Shown here one piece after another: positions 48,521 through 61,029 of a stretch of 64,000 bases of DNA. Position numbers and translations under genes: made by a program. Numbering within the stretch: position 1 is the stretch's first letter; each line of letters opens with the position of its first letter. Source of the DNA: Liolophura sinensis (Eukaryota; Mollusca; Polyplacophora; Chitonida; Chitonidae); contig NC_088306.1 in NCBI RefSeq assembly GCF_032854445.1, positions 13,823,386 through 13,887,385 on the forward strand, given 5' to 3'. A model generated the notes under the pieces. The model was not told the DNA's origin, ran no database searches, and worked only from the letters and a program-made list of their open reading frames with translations.

Positions 48521-48978
48521 TTGTACACGTACACGTTCATGTACACATACACATTCATGTACACATACACGTTCATGTACACATACACGTTCATGTACAT
48601 ATACACGTTCATGTACATATACACATTCATGTACACATACACGTTCATGTACATATACACATTCATGTACACATACACGTTCATGTACACATTCACGTTC
48701 ATGTACACATACATGTTCATGTACACGTTCATGTACACATACACGTTCATGTACATATACACATTCATGTACACATACACGTTCATGTACACATACACGT
48801 TCATGTACACATACACGTTCATGTACATATACACATTCATGTACACATACACGTTCATGTACATATACACATTCATGTACACATACACGTTCATGTACAT
48901 ATACACGTTCATGTACACATACACGTTCATGTACACATACACGTTCATGTACACGTTCATGTACACATACACGTACTA
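48521..48978. repeat. Hexamer-based array of 18-bp and 12-bp units, all frames open
   Basis: Built from catgtacacatacacgtt and shorter variants (catgtacacgtt, catgtacatatacacatt). All unit lengths are multiples of 6, so long frames (about 150-173 codons) are open in at least five of the six frames. These are not genes. Most of each 18-mer is strictly alternating purine/pyrimidine. Confidence 0.95.
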
Positions 48979-49081
48979 AAGAAGAAATAAAGACATAAAC
49001 ACAAAAATTACCAAAAAAAACCTGGTCAAGCAAAACATCTGACTATTATGCACCAAAATCAACACATGCAGTGTTAACCAT

Positions 49082-49082
<1 letters not shown>

Positions 49083-49147
<65 letters not shown>
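49083..49147. repeat. (TA)n microsatellite
   Basis: About 32 uninterrupted TA dinucleotides. Confidence 0.97.
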
Positions 49148-49149
<2 letters not shown>

Positions 49150-49153
<4 letters not shown>

Positions 49154-50880
49154 CCACTTTTAAGAGTTTTAGTTGAAAATTAATCTACGTATGTATTCAG
49201 AATTTTAGAGTTGCATGAAGTTAATTTCACGAATTCTTGGTCTGAAAGTCGATTCCTTCATTGTTATATATGAACCTTAACTACTGCTAAACAACTAAAT
49301 GGACCGTTAAGAGATGCAAAATACTGAACACGGAGTTTAAAACTCAAAAGTAAGCTATAAGCTAGAGACAAACTGAATATATTTCAGTAACACTCAAATG
49401 TGGAAAAAGACACTTTTTGTGAAACATGTGGAGTGCAGGATATCTTTATCACATCTGCCTGAGAGTGTTGTTTTGACTGTGTGTTCACACCACACACTCC
49501 CCGCCAAGATGACAGTCATCCCCTTCATAATCTCCATCGCTGGTCTTCCTCAGCTAAACCCTTCTGCTTATTTCTGTGTAACCTAGGGGATGTCTCCCTC
49601 TAGAAACATCCCTACACCTATATTTAGACGTCACCATCTCATTAGACAGAATGATACCACAGCATGTTTTACCCTCTCCTACATATATGTTCACAATATG
49701 TGTACAGTTACAGATACAGGGCTCTAACATGTTACAAGCTATGTTTTCTTTGTTTTAAAAGTAACAGGTTTTATCCCATTTGAAGGAAAGATTCGTACAC
49801 AGAATTATCATGTAAATGTACTGTTTATAATAATATTATTTGATTGATGTTAACAAGGAAATAGTTTTAGTTTTAATTAAAACATTAATCACTAAATTAC
49901 ACTTGATATTCTTTGTTTACTTATTATGTCAATCATATAAATAGTTGACTGGATTTCTCAGTATAGATTTTACTTTATTAGGTCATGAGGTTCCGTTTCA
50001 CTCCGTCAAAATTATAAGCTGGGCAGAATTTTGGTTATATTTTCACATGATTGGCCCCCTCTGTACAGAAGTTGAAAATGCTAGCATAAACTTGACTTAA
50101 ATTGTAGTCATAAAAATGCTTAGCTAATCTTTAGTTGTTATTTTTATTGTGAAGATCTAAGAATATTTATTTTGAGAATTGTCAAATACTGGGTGACATC
50201 AGTACTTTAGTACTTCATTCTGATCAATGTCGAGGAAGTTTTGTTGTGATCAATCATTTGAACAGGATTCTATTATTGTACTTCACTTCTGGGAACAAAA
50301 AAAGACCTACCTATACCTTCTTTTATTATACAGGGCTACTAACATCAAGCAAACAATATTTTAATTTTGAAAAGAAAACCTTTTTTAAACCTTGAAAAGA
50401 ACTCGATATTTCTGATCCAGTAGTAAACATTTGACATCTTTGAACCCCTGACACATATAAACCTCTTCACAGCAAAATATTACCACTTGCAATTTAAGGC
50501 TGATCCGTAAGATGCCCAAGCTGGGTTTGAACATGCAACCCATAAGCTTATAAGTCACCTGGCTTGAAAATTATAATAGCTGGAGGGCACATGTACTTCA
50601 AATTCAGTTATCTGTGCGCTGGCCACTTGATAAACTTACAGGGTAATAATATATAAACCTCTAGGAAAAGCATGAATATGCAGAAGAATTATACTCTATC
50701 AATATTAAACATTATTAAAACATTTATACAGCAAAAAAAATCATCAAAAAAACGCGGAAAACATCCACCAAACAATGAGAAAAAATGACAAAACGAAAAG
50801 AAAAAAAACAATGACTGCATGATCATAGAAGTGTGCCTGCAGGAAAAAAAGTGTTTTCATAAATATAGCTATATGTGCAC
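49150..50880. other. Non-coding, no gene seen
   Basis: AT-rich throughout. A 62-codon plus frame at 49,398-49,586 has no support on either strand. Confidence 0.35.
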
Positions 50881-50899
50881 ATATTTGCCATTCATACAT

Positions 50900-51111
50900 T
50901 TATTTCTTTATATGATTGGTATATGATACGCTGTACTCAAGAATATTTCACTTATATGACTGCGGCCAGCATTATGGTGGGTGGAAACCGGGCAGAGCCT
51001 GGGGGAAACACCAGCAGAGGAAGTCAGCATGAGCTGGACTTGAACTCACAGCAACTGCTTTGGTGAGACACTGCGCTAGCGCACTAACCGACTAAGCCTC
51101 TGAGGCCCCCC
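50900..51111 (-). mobile_element. SINE family A with target-site duplication
   Basis: Tail side tttatttctttatatgattg, core ctgcggccagcattatggtg, box-B side gacttgaactcacagcaact, head end gcactaaccgactaagcctc, tgaggcccccc. The middle is shortened between gggggaaacacc and agaggaagtcagc. Flanked by CCATTCATACAT (50888-50899 and 51112-51123). Confidence 0.92.
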
Positions 51112-51277
51112 CCATTCATACATGTACATGTCTTTAATGAATCATGATCACTGAACATTATTCGACAGTAATCAAAGCTTTTATATTCGGTGTTTAATTA
51201 ATACAATGGGATAAAACCTGCTTCCCGTACATATATGTATTCTACCAATTGTTTCCCCTTCTCGTTATCATCCACTC

Positions 51278-51492
51278 ATGCAAATGAGGTCAAATTACCA
51301 TACATCTCATCATGGATGATAACTTCCATTGTATTATCTACATTCCACTCAACAAATCTTCGTCTAAAAAAGCAAACTATTTCTTAATGTGCTTTATCGC
51401 ATACATCACTTATCTCAACAAAGCAGTTTATGCAAATGAGTTCCCTTTTCACTTATCTCAACAAAGCAGTTTATGCAAATGAGTTCCCTTTT
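51278..51492. promoter_or_regulatory. Three ATGCAAAT octamers, two within a 43-bp tandem duplication
   Basis: ATGCAAAT, each followed by GAG, occurs at about 51278, 51430 and 51473. The last two lie in a direct duplication of cacttatctcaacaaagcag, tttatgcaaatgagttccct (51408-51492). ATGCAAAT is the octamer bound by POU-domain factors; function here is inferred only. Confidence 0.4.
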
Positions 51493-51624
51493 TTATATGT
51501 TCATTTGCAATCTACAGTACACTGCCATGAAAAAAACAGGTGTAAGTTTTGTTAATCAGCTATCCCTATGATTATCATAACCTTAGCAGACACATGTACA
51601 TGTACATTGTGCAATTAATGACCT

Positions 51625-51875
51625 GCTAGTGCCTCACTGGCACTCAGTACTGAGCGGTATTAGAGCCTGGAAACATGACCGGTTGGCCCAATGTCAGTAT
51701 AATGTGACTGGGAAGAGTGTCACGTCTGGTGTCTTTGGCATGATACTTCAGTGGCAGCAGCACTATGGCGGCCCTGCCACTAGAAGAAACAATACATGTA
51801 CACAAATCCAATGACTCCTCATTGTTATACGACTGAAAAATTGTTAAGCACGACATTAAACCCCGAGAATACATA
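51625..51875 (+). mobile_element. SINE family B, head-degraded
   Basis: Contains gaccggttggcccaatgtca, gtataatgtgactgggaaga, gtcttt-ggcatgatacttca, gtggcagcagcactatggcg, and the tail cgactgaaaaattgttaagc plus gacattaaacccc. It is the same subtype as the copy in P450 intron 8 (10285-10632). Confidence 0.8.
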
Positions 51876-51879
51876 CATA

Positions 51880-53180
51880 TATACAATTAAGGATCAGTCA
51901 TGTGGTTATCGGTGGTTTCCTTTCAATAATTATGACCACAAGGTGTAGGTTCAAACCTGGACATAGGTAATTTGTAGATTACCTGATTTCAAGTCTTGTG
52001 GGGCCTTGATCAGCTTACATCAGGTAACAAATTTATATAAAGCGGAAAAGGCATTCACGTTGGATGTTTGGGCATCTCAGTGAAGACCATTTATCTCCCA
52101 CAAGCATGGCAATGTGCAAATTTGTATATCACATGTGGTAAATTTAAACTTTAACTCTACTGTCAAAATTAACTCTGGTTTCGTCCCCCCATAAAACTCT
52201 TACGACCAATTATACATGTATGTAAATTGAAAAATTCTTGATTGCACACTGGTTAAATACTGCTTATTGTTGTTCGATTTAACGATTTAATGATCAGTTG
52301 AATGCTTCAGTACCTGTATTAGCACACGTGGGCTAATTTGTTAACATGGTTTTATATCTGGATTAGATCACGTCAAATTCCTACAGACACTTGTCACAAC
52401 CATTACTGTATATAATCTGAGAACTTATTTAATACCATACCATAACTCAAAATAGACTTCTACATCTGACCTTTGAATGTTTAATTATACACCACGTATA
52501 TACCTGTACACCTGCACATGTAGACGAAACTCTAACACATATGCACATGTACTGTATGTAAATTAAATTAATTATGTAAATACGTTAATTTCTCTCAAAT
52601 CATGCAAAATGTTGCATTTTATGATGTAAATAAATGTCATAAAGTATTCCTTTTGGCACGAAATTGACACTTTTCCAGTATAGGGCATCATCCTACCTTC
52701 CAAACAACCTTCAAAAATGCTTTTCTAAGAATCAATTACGATACCAAATTAGTTGACACATAAAAACAAATTAATTGAGACAACTAGTTTGAAAGTAAAT
52801 TGTAACAAACATGTACATGGACAAATGAAACCATGTCTACGCATGTTTATAAATTCCACTTTGATTGCAGACATGTTGTTATGTGATGTGGTCAGTGATG
52901 TGGCTTCAAGGAGTGGCTTCACATGAATTCTACATTCTGTAAAATGGATGAGTAAGTTTAATTAAGCTGTTTATCACATATATATATATATACTAGTATA
53001 CTTGGCACTAGTCATCATTTTGTACACTCTTTCTGTGCTCAATTTAATAATAAGTACATATAATTTTAATACAGAGATATAAAATATAATTAATAGACTA
53101 AGTTGAATGTACATGTATTAAAGGTACATTTATGGCAGCCAGTTATATAAAATGACAACATGATACCTGTATATACATAT
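51880..53180. other. Non-coding, no gene seen
   Basis: AT-rich. A tRNA-like caaggtgtaggttcaaacct near 51,940 could be a decayed SINE head. A short TA run lies at about 52,978-52,993. Confidence 0.3.
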
Positions 53181-53186
53181 ATATGT

Positions 53187-53187
53187 A

Positions 53188-53232
<45 letters not shown>
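53187..53232. repeat. (GT)n microsatellite
   Basis: About 21 GT dinucleotides after a short gtat run. Confidence 0.95.
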
Positions 53233-53235
<3 letters not shown>

Positions 53236-53559
53236 CCAATCACCTAGTATTAATTAACAGAACTCAAGTGCATTCATTCATATTATCTAGTGTACGTTTT
53301 ACCAGGCCAAAGTGTATTTGTGCGAATGTATACATTTTGTATCACGACAAAAAGATAGCATTTTAACTAAGTGTCATATCTCTTGTGCATTTTAAATTCT
53401 ACCTACATGATGCCTAAACAGGAATAACAACTGGATAGATGAAAAAATACAGAAACTTTCTAATGATACTTGAACATGTAGAAATGTCCATGTACCAATT
53501 AATGCATTAAGTTAATTGACACATAAAAATAAATTAATTAAGACGATCTACAAGTAAAT

Positions 53560-56500
53560 TTACCTCTCTGTTGAACATCCAGGATGGATGAGACTTCATC
53601 TTTAAAGTGCTTCAGGTGGATTGATTAATTTCACTTCAGGACCAAATGACAGGTAAAAAATCCAGAAACACACAGGTGAGTTTCCTGATCCGTCTCATGC
53701 AGGTGACAGTTTAACACCGGACTTGATTTAATTCACCTGTCTGTTAAAAATGATGGGGCTCAAGACTTGCACAGGTAAAAATGAAATCTGCAGGTACAGC
53801 TCTGCAGGTACATGGACATACACACACCCACCTGTCTCTAGTAATCACGTTCAATATGATGCACAGAGGTGAATCATAAATAGAACAAGGAAAGAAAGTA
53901 TTTATTCCCAGCAGATTTGCCGACATCAATCCAGATATAAAATGTTCCGTGAAAATTTACACAAATTTTTTTGTGTAATTTCTAGGAGAGAAAATTATCG
54001 TCAACATGCGCAACAGGAGAAGACAACGTTGTTCAATACATTATCATCAAAATGCACAAATGAAGAAGACAACGTTGTTCAACACAGCTGAATATCTATA
54101 TCTTCCATTACCAATCCGAGTCCTCTTGTAATGCCAACGTGTTAACAGGTAACATTCATTTGAGGTATTATTTTCAACTACTTGGAAATGTCCGATGCCA
54201 AATATCCAGCCAGTCCTTAACTGAGGGTAATGAAGTTTTTTCCAGGCCAGGTGTAAAACACAAGAGTCCTTCTGGTAAAGATAAAATTGTTCACACTGAA
54301 ACTGACAGAGGTGTGATCAGGTGAGAAAAGCAATCTAGAAAACAAATCAGAGTGACACACACATCCAAACCATTCCACCAGTATAGCCACCTGAACACAC
54401 CTTTATCCTTCACTTCACTATGTTAGATATTTTCACCTATGTGTGGGTCCAAATATACATGTACACACTATTGTAAGGGTCGACACCTGGAAGCCAATGT
54501 CTTCAATTACAGGTAAATGTGTAATCAAATTAGCACAGCATCACATCCAATCTGGTTGGCACCGACAGGTGTTTCACTGTGCAGTCATCAATGAGCTTTG
54601 ATGTTCACTTCACAGGTGAACTCCTCATTACTAATCCAACACCCCTGGGTGTTAACCTCCTACTGTTTTAAAACTGACACAACAGGGGACATGTCTCATA
54701 CAGGCTTTTAGATCTCAGCCTTCTGTCATCTATGTTTTTAAAGCTTGCCACACTGACAAGTCACTCCTGCATGTCGCAAAACCTTGTTAAACAATGACTC
54801 CCAAACAGGTATTTCAAAAGAAGATATTGAACCTCCTTCTCACTTCCTGCCTTATCCGATTTCTGAAGACTTACTACATGTACACGCACCTCAGCCAGAT
54901 GACCTTTAACCTCTCCCTGTGCTCCGACGAGTTTATAGCCAATCCTTCGTGAAATCTGCCAGATTCATTCAGCATCCCATTTGCCCTGAGATGTGAGACA
55001 ACCACAGGAAAGTTGCCTTCACTGATTCACCTCTACCTTACACAAGCCCTGAGGGTGCCATTATTTTTCTTCATTTTTTTCTTCCACTTGACGTAAGTCA
55101 GTATGTACGTCTTATTCATACAAATACAACCTTGTTCTAAAGCCTCAGGTAACTTTTCCACTCTTAATACATGCCCTGAGAACTAACCCCTGCATGGCCA
55201 GATTCACCTATTCTTATCAGTGACCACCTAACAATGTAAAAAATATTAATTTTAATTTATACATCTACTGTCACTAGAATATTTGCATAAATACATAAAT
55301 TATAGCCTCAAGGTGCATTACTGTCTCTGATATAAAAATCACGACAGAGTTGAACTAACACTTTTAAAAATTCTCCCTTTCTCTGATTGGCATTCAGAAT
55401 ACCTGTACATGAAATCTCGTTAACCTGTGAATAGTTAACAGTTTTACCTTTTTCAGCCAACTGAAGTTCCACTGACCATTAATTCAAGTACTGACTGGCT
55501 CAACTCCCCCACTGTGGTATTGGTGATGCACCATTAGCTTCTCAGTCACTCAGGTAAATTCCTTTCTCTGTCTGTAATCCAATCACCAATTGCCCCTGAA
55601 GAAAGTCAGCACACCTTGACAGGCTTGCTTTAACGATTTTTACCCGTTTGTTGATCCTAATCCCCAATGACAACACATGTAATATTAAAACCCACATTAA
55701 CAAAGATTTTTCCGCAAGCTCATCTGTTACCTACGCAAAGCCATAAGCTGGGACAAAGCAGATAAGAACAGGAAAAGTAACTCAAACACACAGGTGAATT
55801 TAAATCCTTCACCTTTGTTCATACACCAAAGAGGTAATATATGCTGATTACAGCTGGTCTTCCGAAGAGGATCACATGAAGACGTATCTGTACCTGTATG
55901 TAGTTTTATACATCACTCAAGATATAAGACTCAGGAAAATTCTATCTCAAAAACTTTCCTGCATGTCTGAGCATAGGCCACACCAATTTAAATTGTTGTT
56001 TTACTGGTAAAATAAATCTTTCTTTTCTTATAGAATTTTTTTCTGTAGAAGACATTATGAAAAAGTTTTCAAAAACAAGAAATTCAAGATCAGACCAAGT
56101 AAATGTAGGTGAATTTTCAATTTTCTTTTCATTCCATTTTTTATTGTTTTTAATGTCAGCTGCATTTCCTGTAAAACATAAAATAAAATAGGTGTCATCT
56201 TAAGCATACACAAAAACAGGCAAATGATACATCTATACTGACGTTACCGTGCTGACAAAACTCCCTCAAAAAAGGCTGAAAACAGCTTCTATTTGAGGAT
56301 ACATTAGTTGCTATTTCTGAACACACAGCTATAAATATGAATCAGAACTGAATATGATTTGATCATATATACCTTCCAACTTGCGAGCTATAGCACATGG
56401 ATAAACTTACTAAAATATAGGTAATTCAAATAATTTAGTTTCACACAATTTTAAAAATCGATCATATATAAACATTTATAAAATGCCGGCCTTCAGCTAT

Positions 56501-57160
56501 TTGATAATCACCCTAACAATAATAAATGATTCATACATTATATAACTACCTCCACTTTCCAAGTCAGCTAGAAAACCTTATTAATTACACCTATACATAA
56601 ATACAATATTGCCCCTTGCTACATGTATACGCACACAGGTATATATAGCAATTATGGTTTTCAAAATGTACCTGGCAAATGTTTTCGAAGTCAGTCATGT
56701 AGAACTCAGGCATAAATGTGGACTGATGATAGTGCACTCAAGTCATCCTCGTTTCAGAACAGGTGCAAGAAACTTGAAATTAATGAATTAAGAATTCCGA
56801 GTTTGGTCACATAGGTATTTCCCCCTTGCTGTCTGACTAAACCTCCTAAAGGTATAGATGCACCACAGTGACTCATACAATAATAGAGCTGGCTACAACC
56901 CTCACAAAGGGGCACGGCCTGTCTGCTGTCGTACAGGTACCAACGATGTCTGCAGCGGCTGTCAGGTAACTGTTCATACACAGGCACAGGTATAAAAAGG
57001 TGATCAATATGCACAAACTGTGCAAGGTGTTGACTGAATAATGCAAAACAGTTCAGGTAACCCATTAGACAGTTACCTGGCTGGCACACAGCTGTAGCCA
57101 TGCAGGCAGGTAAAACTGACCCAGCCACAATATGTGAGCGGCAAATAGCAGGTGTGATTC
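53560..57160. promoter_or_regulatory. 3.6 kb enriched in CAGGTA/CAGGTG (E2-box) motifs
   Basis: Words of the form caggtaa, caggtga, caggtg and their complements (ttacctg, tcacctg, cacctgt) recur dozens of times on both strands, for example near 53,600, 53,650, 53,672, 53,700, 53,732, 53,772, 53,828, 54,147, 54,307, 54,511, 54,566, 54,616, 55,147, 55,550, 55,793, 56,965, 57,054, 57,103 and 57,149. No regular period is apparent. These match the E2-box bound by ZEB/Snail-type repressors; they also resemble splice-donor sequence. No gene is supported here. Confidence 0.35.
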
Positions 57161-57379
57161 TGTCCATCCACGACAGAAATATCCATAAATCCATAATATT
57201 TTATACCATGACACATTTTCATTGGATGAAATTTACATCATTATTAAAGGATATGGGTTTATTTCATTGTACATGCATTTATGTTTTGCATGCATATATA
57301 AATTAACATGAATATCCATGTGATTTTCCCCTTTGAGGAATATACCGCTGCAATGACTGCAGACCTATGTCCTGTTGTT

Positions 57380-57392
57380 AAATATATATATA

Positions 57393-57423
<31 letters not shown>

Positions 57424-57440
57424 ATATAATAATATAATAT
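57380..57440. repeat. TA/AAT-rich microsatellite
   Basis: (TA)n interrupted by att, followed by taataatataatat. Confidence 0.93.
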
Positions 57441-57449
57441 TATAATAAT

Positions 57450-60400
57450 AAATATCACTATTTACCAACAAGAAACCCAATTTGCATACTATTAGTCCTT
57501 GAATCTTGCACACACTTATAAAATAATTTTTAAATTTCTATAAGTTCAAATGTAAGTTAAAATTGAAAATACTGCTATATGTAACAACATACAAGTGAAT
57601 CATGACACTTCATATATTCATATACATATCATTTATTAAGCTTCAATCTAATTACTATGTATGTACATGTGTATTCAGTATATGCACAATTCAGATGAGA
57701 TAATATGCATTTGAAAATGGGCTTCACATCTAATAAAAACTAAATTTACCACCAGCTTTCGGCAGTATTATCATATGAGTACAAAAGTTTAATATACTAC
57801 AAACATGGTAAATCTACACTATGGATAGTATATTTACTTTAAACCTGCATACGGGACAGTTACTAGGAAAATCAAATCCAACCTAATCTGCAATACAATC
57901 ACACACATCAAATCTGAAAATGATTCAAAAATTTTCAACAGATCATAGCTCTTTTTTGGCAAGCTGAGCTGGCTATTAACCATCAGATACATTTTCTGCT
58001 TACTTCCAAAAGAATAATAACTGTGATTGACAAAGTCTTTAAACTGATCATAAAAGAAAACGTCTACTTGTGTTTATATAGACACAAAAATCTGCCAAGT
58101 AACAAAGGGACGTAACCCTTTCAATGCGCACCAATATCGTAAGGTACAACAGTATTGATCATGGAACGCAACATTAAGAACAATTATATGCCCTTCACTC
58201 ACATACAACCTGAGCGACATGTTTGCTCTTGGGGTGAGGCATAATTAAGATCTTGTACCAGACATCTACACATGTAAACCCTGAGGGGTCATGTGACATG
58301 CTAGGCCGTGGTTAGTTAGTGATATTGTGGTTTTGCATCAGCAAAATGGTAAAATCAATTGCTCGGATTTGCAAACAAGACACATCTAAACCTGAGAAAT
58401 GAAAAAGTCGAACAATTGAGTCAACAGTTTTGGTGATATTTCAAAAATTAACTTATTTCCCCTCATCCAACCCCCTCCCCTCCGCCCACCATGCTTTTGT
58501 GTATTCTAGACATGTATGTTCCATTACGTGAGAAAAAACATTCATTTATGCTTGATCTGAGAGTAAATGTACAAAAAGACTTACTGGATAAGCCAAAATT
58601 GTGACAAAACAATGAACTGAGTGGTCAATATTTAATGTTTTTTACCTGTGTATACTGAAAACACCCTCTCCCATAATTAGAACTTTTCACTGTTATTTCC
58701 AGATACAGCAACGGATAATTTTCAGTGTCATACATTTTTAATACACCATCTCTAGTAATTTAATACCTTCTGAATATGAAAAATCATTCACTATAGATAT
58801 ATATATGTATTAAAAGTGCTGTTAAATTGAAGACAACAGATGTGCACATGTTTCAGGAGTACATGTATAAGTTAGCTGGAACTGCTTTCAAATAACTATT
58901 ATGGGATTAGTTTCAGTTGTCTTCAGTGAACAAAAATACACTCAAAGGCCAACTGTGTAATGGCTACCTCAATGTGTATGTGAGTACATGGAACACCCAA
59001 GATGCAACAGAAAGAAAGTCTTAAATTCTCACCACTGACAAGTTATGATAAATGGCCTAAAGCTTTGTCCATGACTAAGCTGCTCATTATGCTGGATTCT
59101 GATCTAACTGATGTTACAATGGTGCTTTAGGTTTATTTGGAAACTCCGAAGATATCCTACTGGAAAACTTTCAGTTTCAGCACGAGCAGCAAAATTTTAT
59201 GACGCTTACTAATAAAACGCACGTTTCGCGCGAAAGTTTAGGTGATTTACCACAGTTCACTGCTACATTGTCCACAATTGAATAAACAGATCTTTAGCAC
59301 CCTTGACACTCACGAACGTGGGAAAATACCACTGAGATATATAAAATAATAGCAGATTCCAAAAAGCTTGTGCTCACGTACTCATATACAACTTCAATAT
59401 TTAAGGGTGATTTGTCCAACATGATGTTATTGATATTATTATCAATGTTAAAAAAAAAATTTCTCACACATAACAACATGTGATATGGTTCTCACATCAA
59501 TTTATATTTACATCATAACAATGGACTAGGGTAATTTGGGTAAATGTGTTTTGTGAATGCCATGGCAACTTGGAATATATATTCCAGTTTCAAATATTTT
59601 TCTGACCTCAGAATAACTTTCTCCTCAAATGCTGTGACCGATTTCTGTATATAAACTGCTCGTTGACACATGCAATCTGTTGTATAATAAACTCGATGAC
59701 AACTACAGTCAATCTGTAGTCTGGTGTAGAATATGTAACACACGCTGTAAAAACATATGCACACATATGCATCTAGTCATTCTCTTATGATGCTTTCACG
59801 GAGAACTTGGCGGTGCTTTCGATTTTTTTTAATGTGCGCAAAATCTGAACAGCACTAAAAAGCACACAAATATTGAAAGGTGTGCCTTTTGGGCCATTTG
59901 TGGGATATTCTAGTGACATATATAAGTATTTACATGTACATGTAAGAACATCAGGTTTTTAATAGTGTTGTCTTTTTTTACGGTGATCTGAATGCATTCT
60001 AGCTGTGTCTATATTAATTATACCATTCATGGAACACAGAATTCACACAAAAACTTCCAGCTTACTTCATCCAATACAGAAATACTACAATACAGTATTT
60101 TTTGAGTCTAAGCACACACTGTATAAGCGACTGCAAAGGCTGAAGATTAACGTTAAGTTCAAAGCAGACAAAGAGGCATATACCTCATGATCAAAGTGTT
60201 TACCTGTATGGTTAGTGTTAATACTTCAAGCTTAAAGTGAAAGCTTCAGTTTGTAATCCACAGGTAATCTACCTTTACTCATGCAGGTGAACTCCAAGCA
60301 GGTTTCAAGGTTAACGAGTTTACCTGAGAACTCCAAAAATCACCTGTACACGATAATAAACCAGATCAGGGAAACGTATGCATACATACATGTGGAAAGT

Positions 60401-60700
60401 TTATCTTTACTTACTCTTCTTCCCCCACAATTTATATACACTTGTTGTCATGTTCAATATTAAATATATTGCACCACAACTTTTTTTTTAGACGTGAAGA
60501 TTTATAGTTGATAGTTGTGCGAAGTGCTAAACTTGAAGAGCCCTGAAAAGTACCCATCTTATAATTAAAGTACCATAGCCACATATATCCATAAACCGCT
60601 CTCTAAAATTTAGAGGAATGTAGATCTATGTCAAGAGAGATGGGTTCTAAGGCCTATGAATTCAAAAATGAGTGCCTATATCCATTATATTATGTTCTAA
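57450..60700. other. Non-coding, no gene seen
   Basis: AT-rich, with only short frames below about 85 codons and no domain or splice-site support. E2-box-like caggtaa, caggtga and tcacctg recur briefly at 60,205-60,345. Confidence 0.35.
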
Positions 60701-60715
60701 GGCTAATAAAAATGG

Positions 60716-61027
60716 GCAGCTGCACCCTCAACATGTATGTCTCTATCTTATAATCAGCTGCACCCTCAACACGTATGTCTATACCTTTTAATCTGCTGCA
60801 CACTCTACATGTATGTCTATACCTCATAATCAGCTGCACCCTCTACATGTATGTCTATACCTCATAATCGGCTGCACCCTCTACATGTATGTCTATATCT
60901 CATAATCAGCTGCACCCTCTATGTGTATGTCTATACCTCAGAAACGGCTGCACCCTCTACATGTATGTCTATACCTTATAATCGGCTGAACCCTCTACAT
61001 GTATGTCTATACCTTATAATCAGTTGC
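60716..61027. repeat. 38-bp tandem repeat, ~8 copies
   Basis: Units of aatcagctgcaccctctaca plus tgtatgtctataccttat. The left-most copies are more diverged (caacatgtatgtctctatct). Confidence 0.92.
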
Positions 61028-61029
61028 AT

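Noticed and set aside
48472-49033. Histidine/valine-, threonine/serine- and tyrosine/methionine-repeat ORFs of ~150-173 codons
   Set aside because: Translation of the same hexamer-based DNA repeat in different frames and strands; no gene.
54870-55000. Open minus frame with HLRANGMLNESGRF bounded by ctcag and gtgcgt
   Set aside because: No similarity to the GEF N-terminus or other families I know, and no neighbouring exon that would join it.
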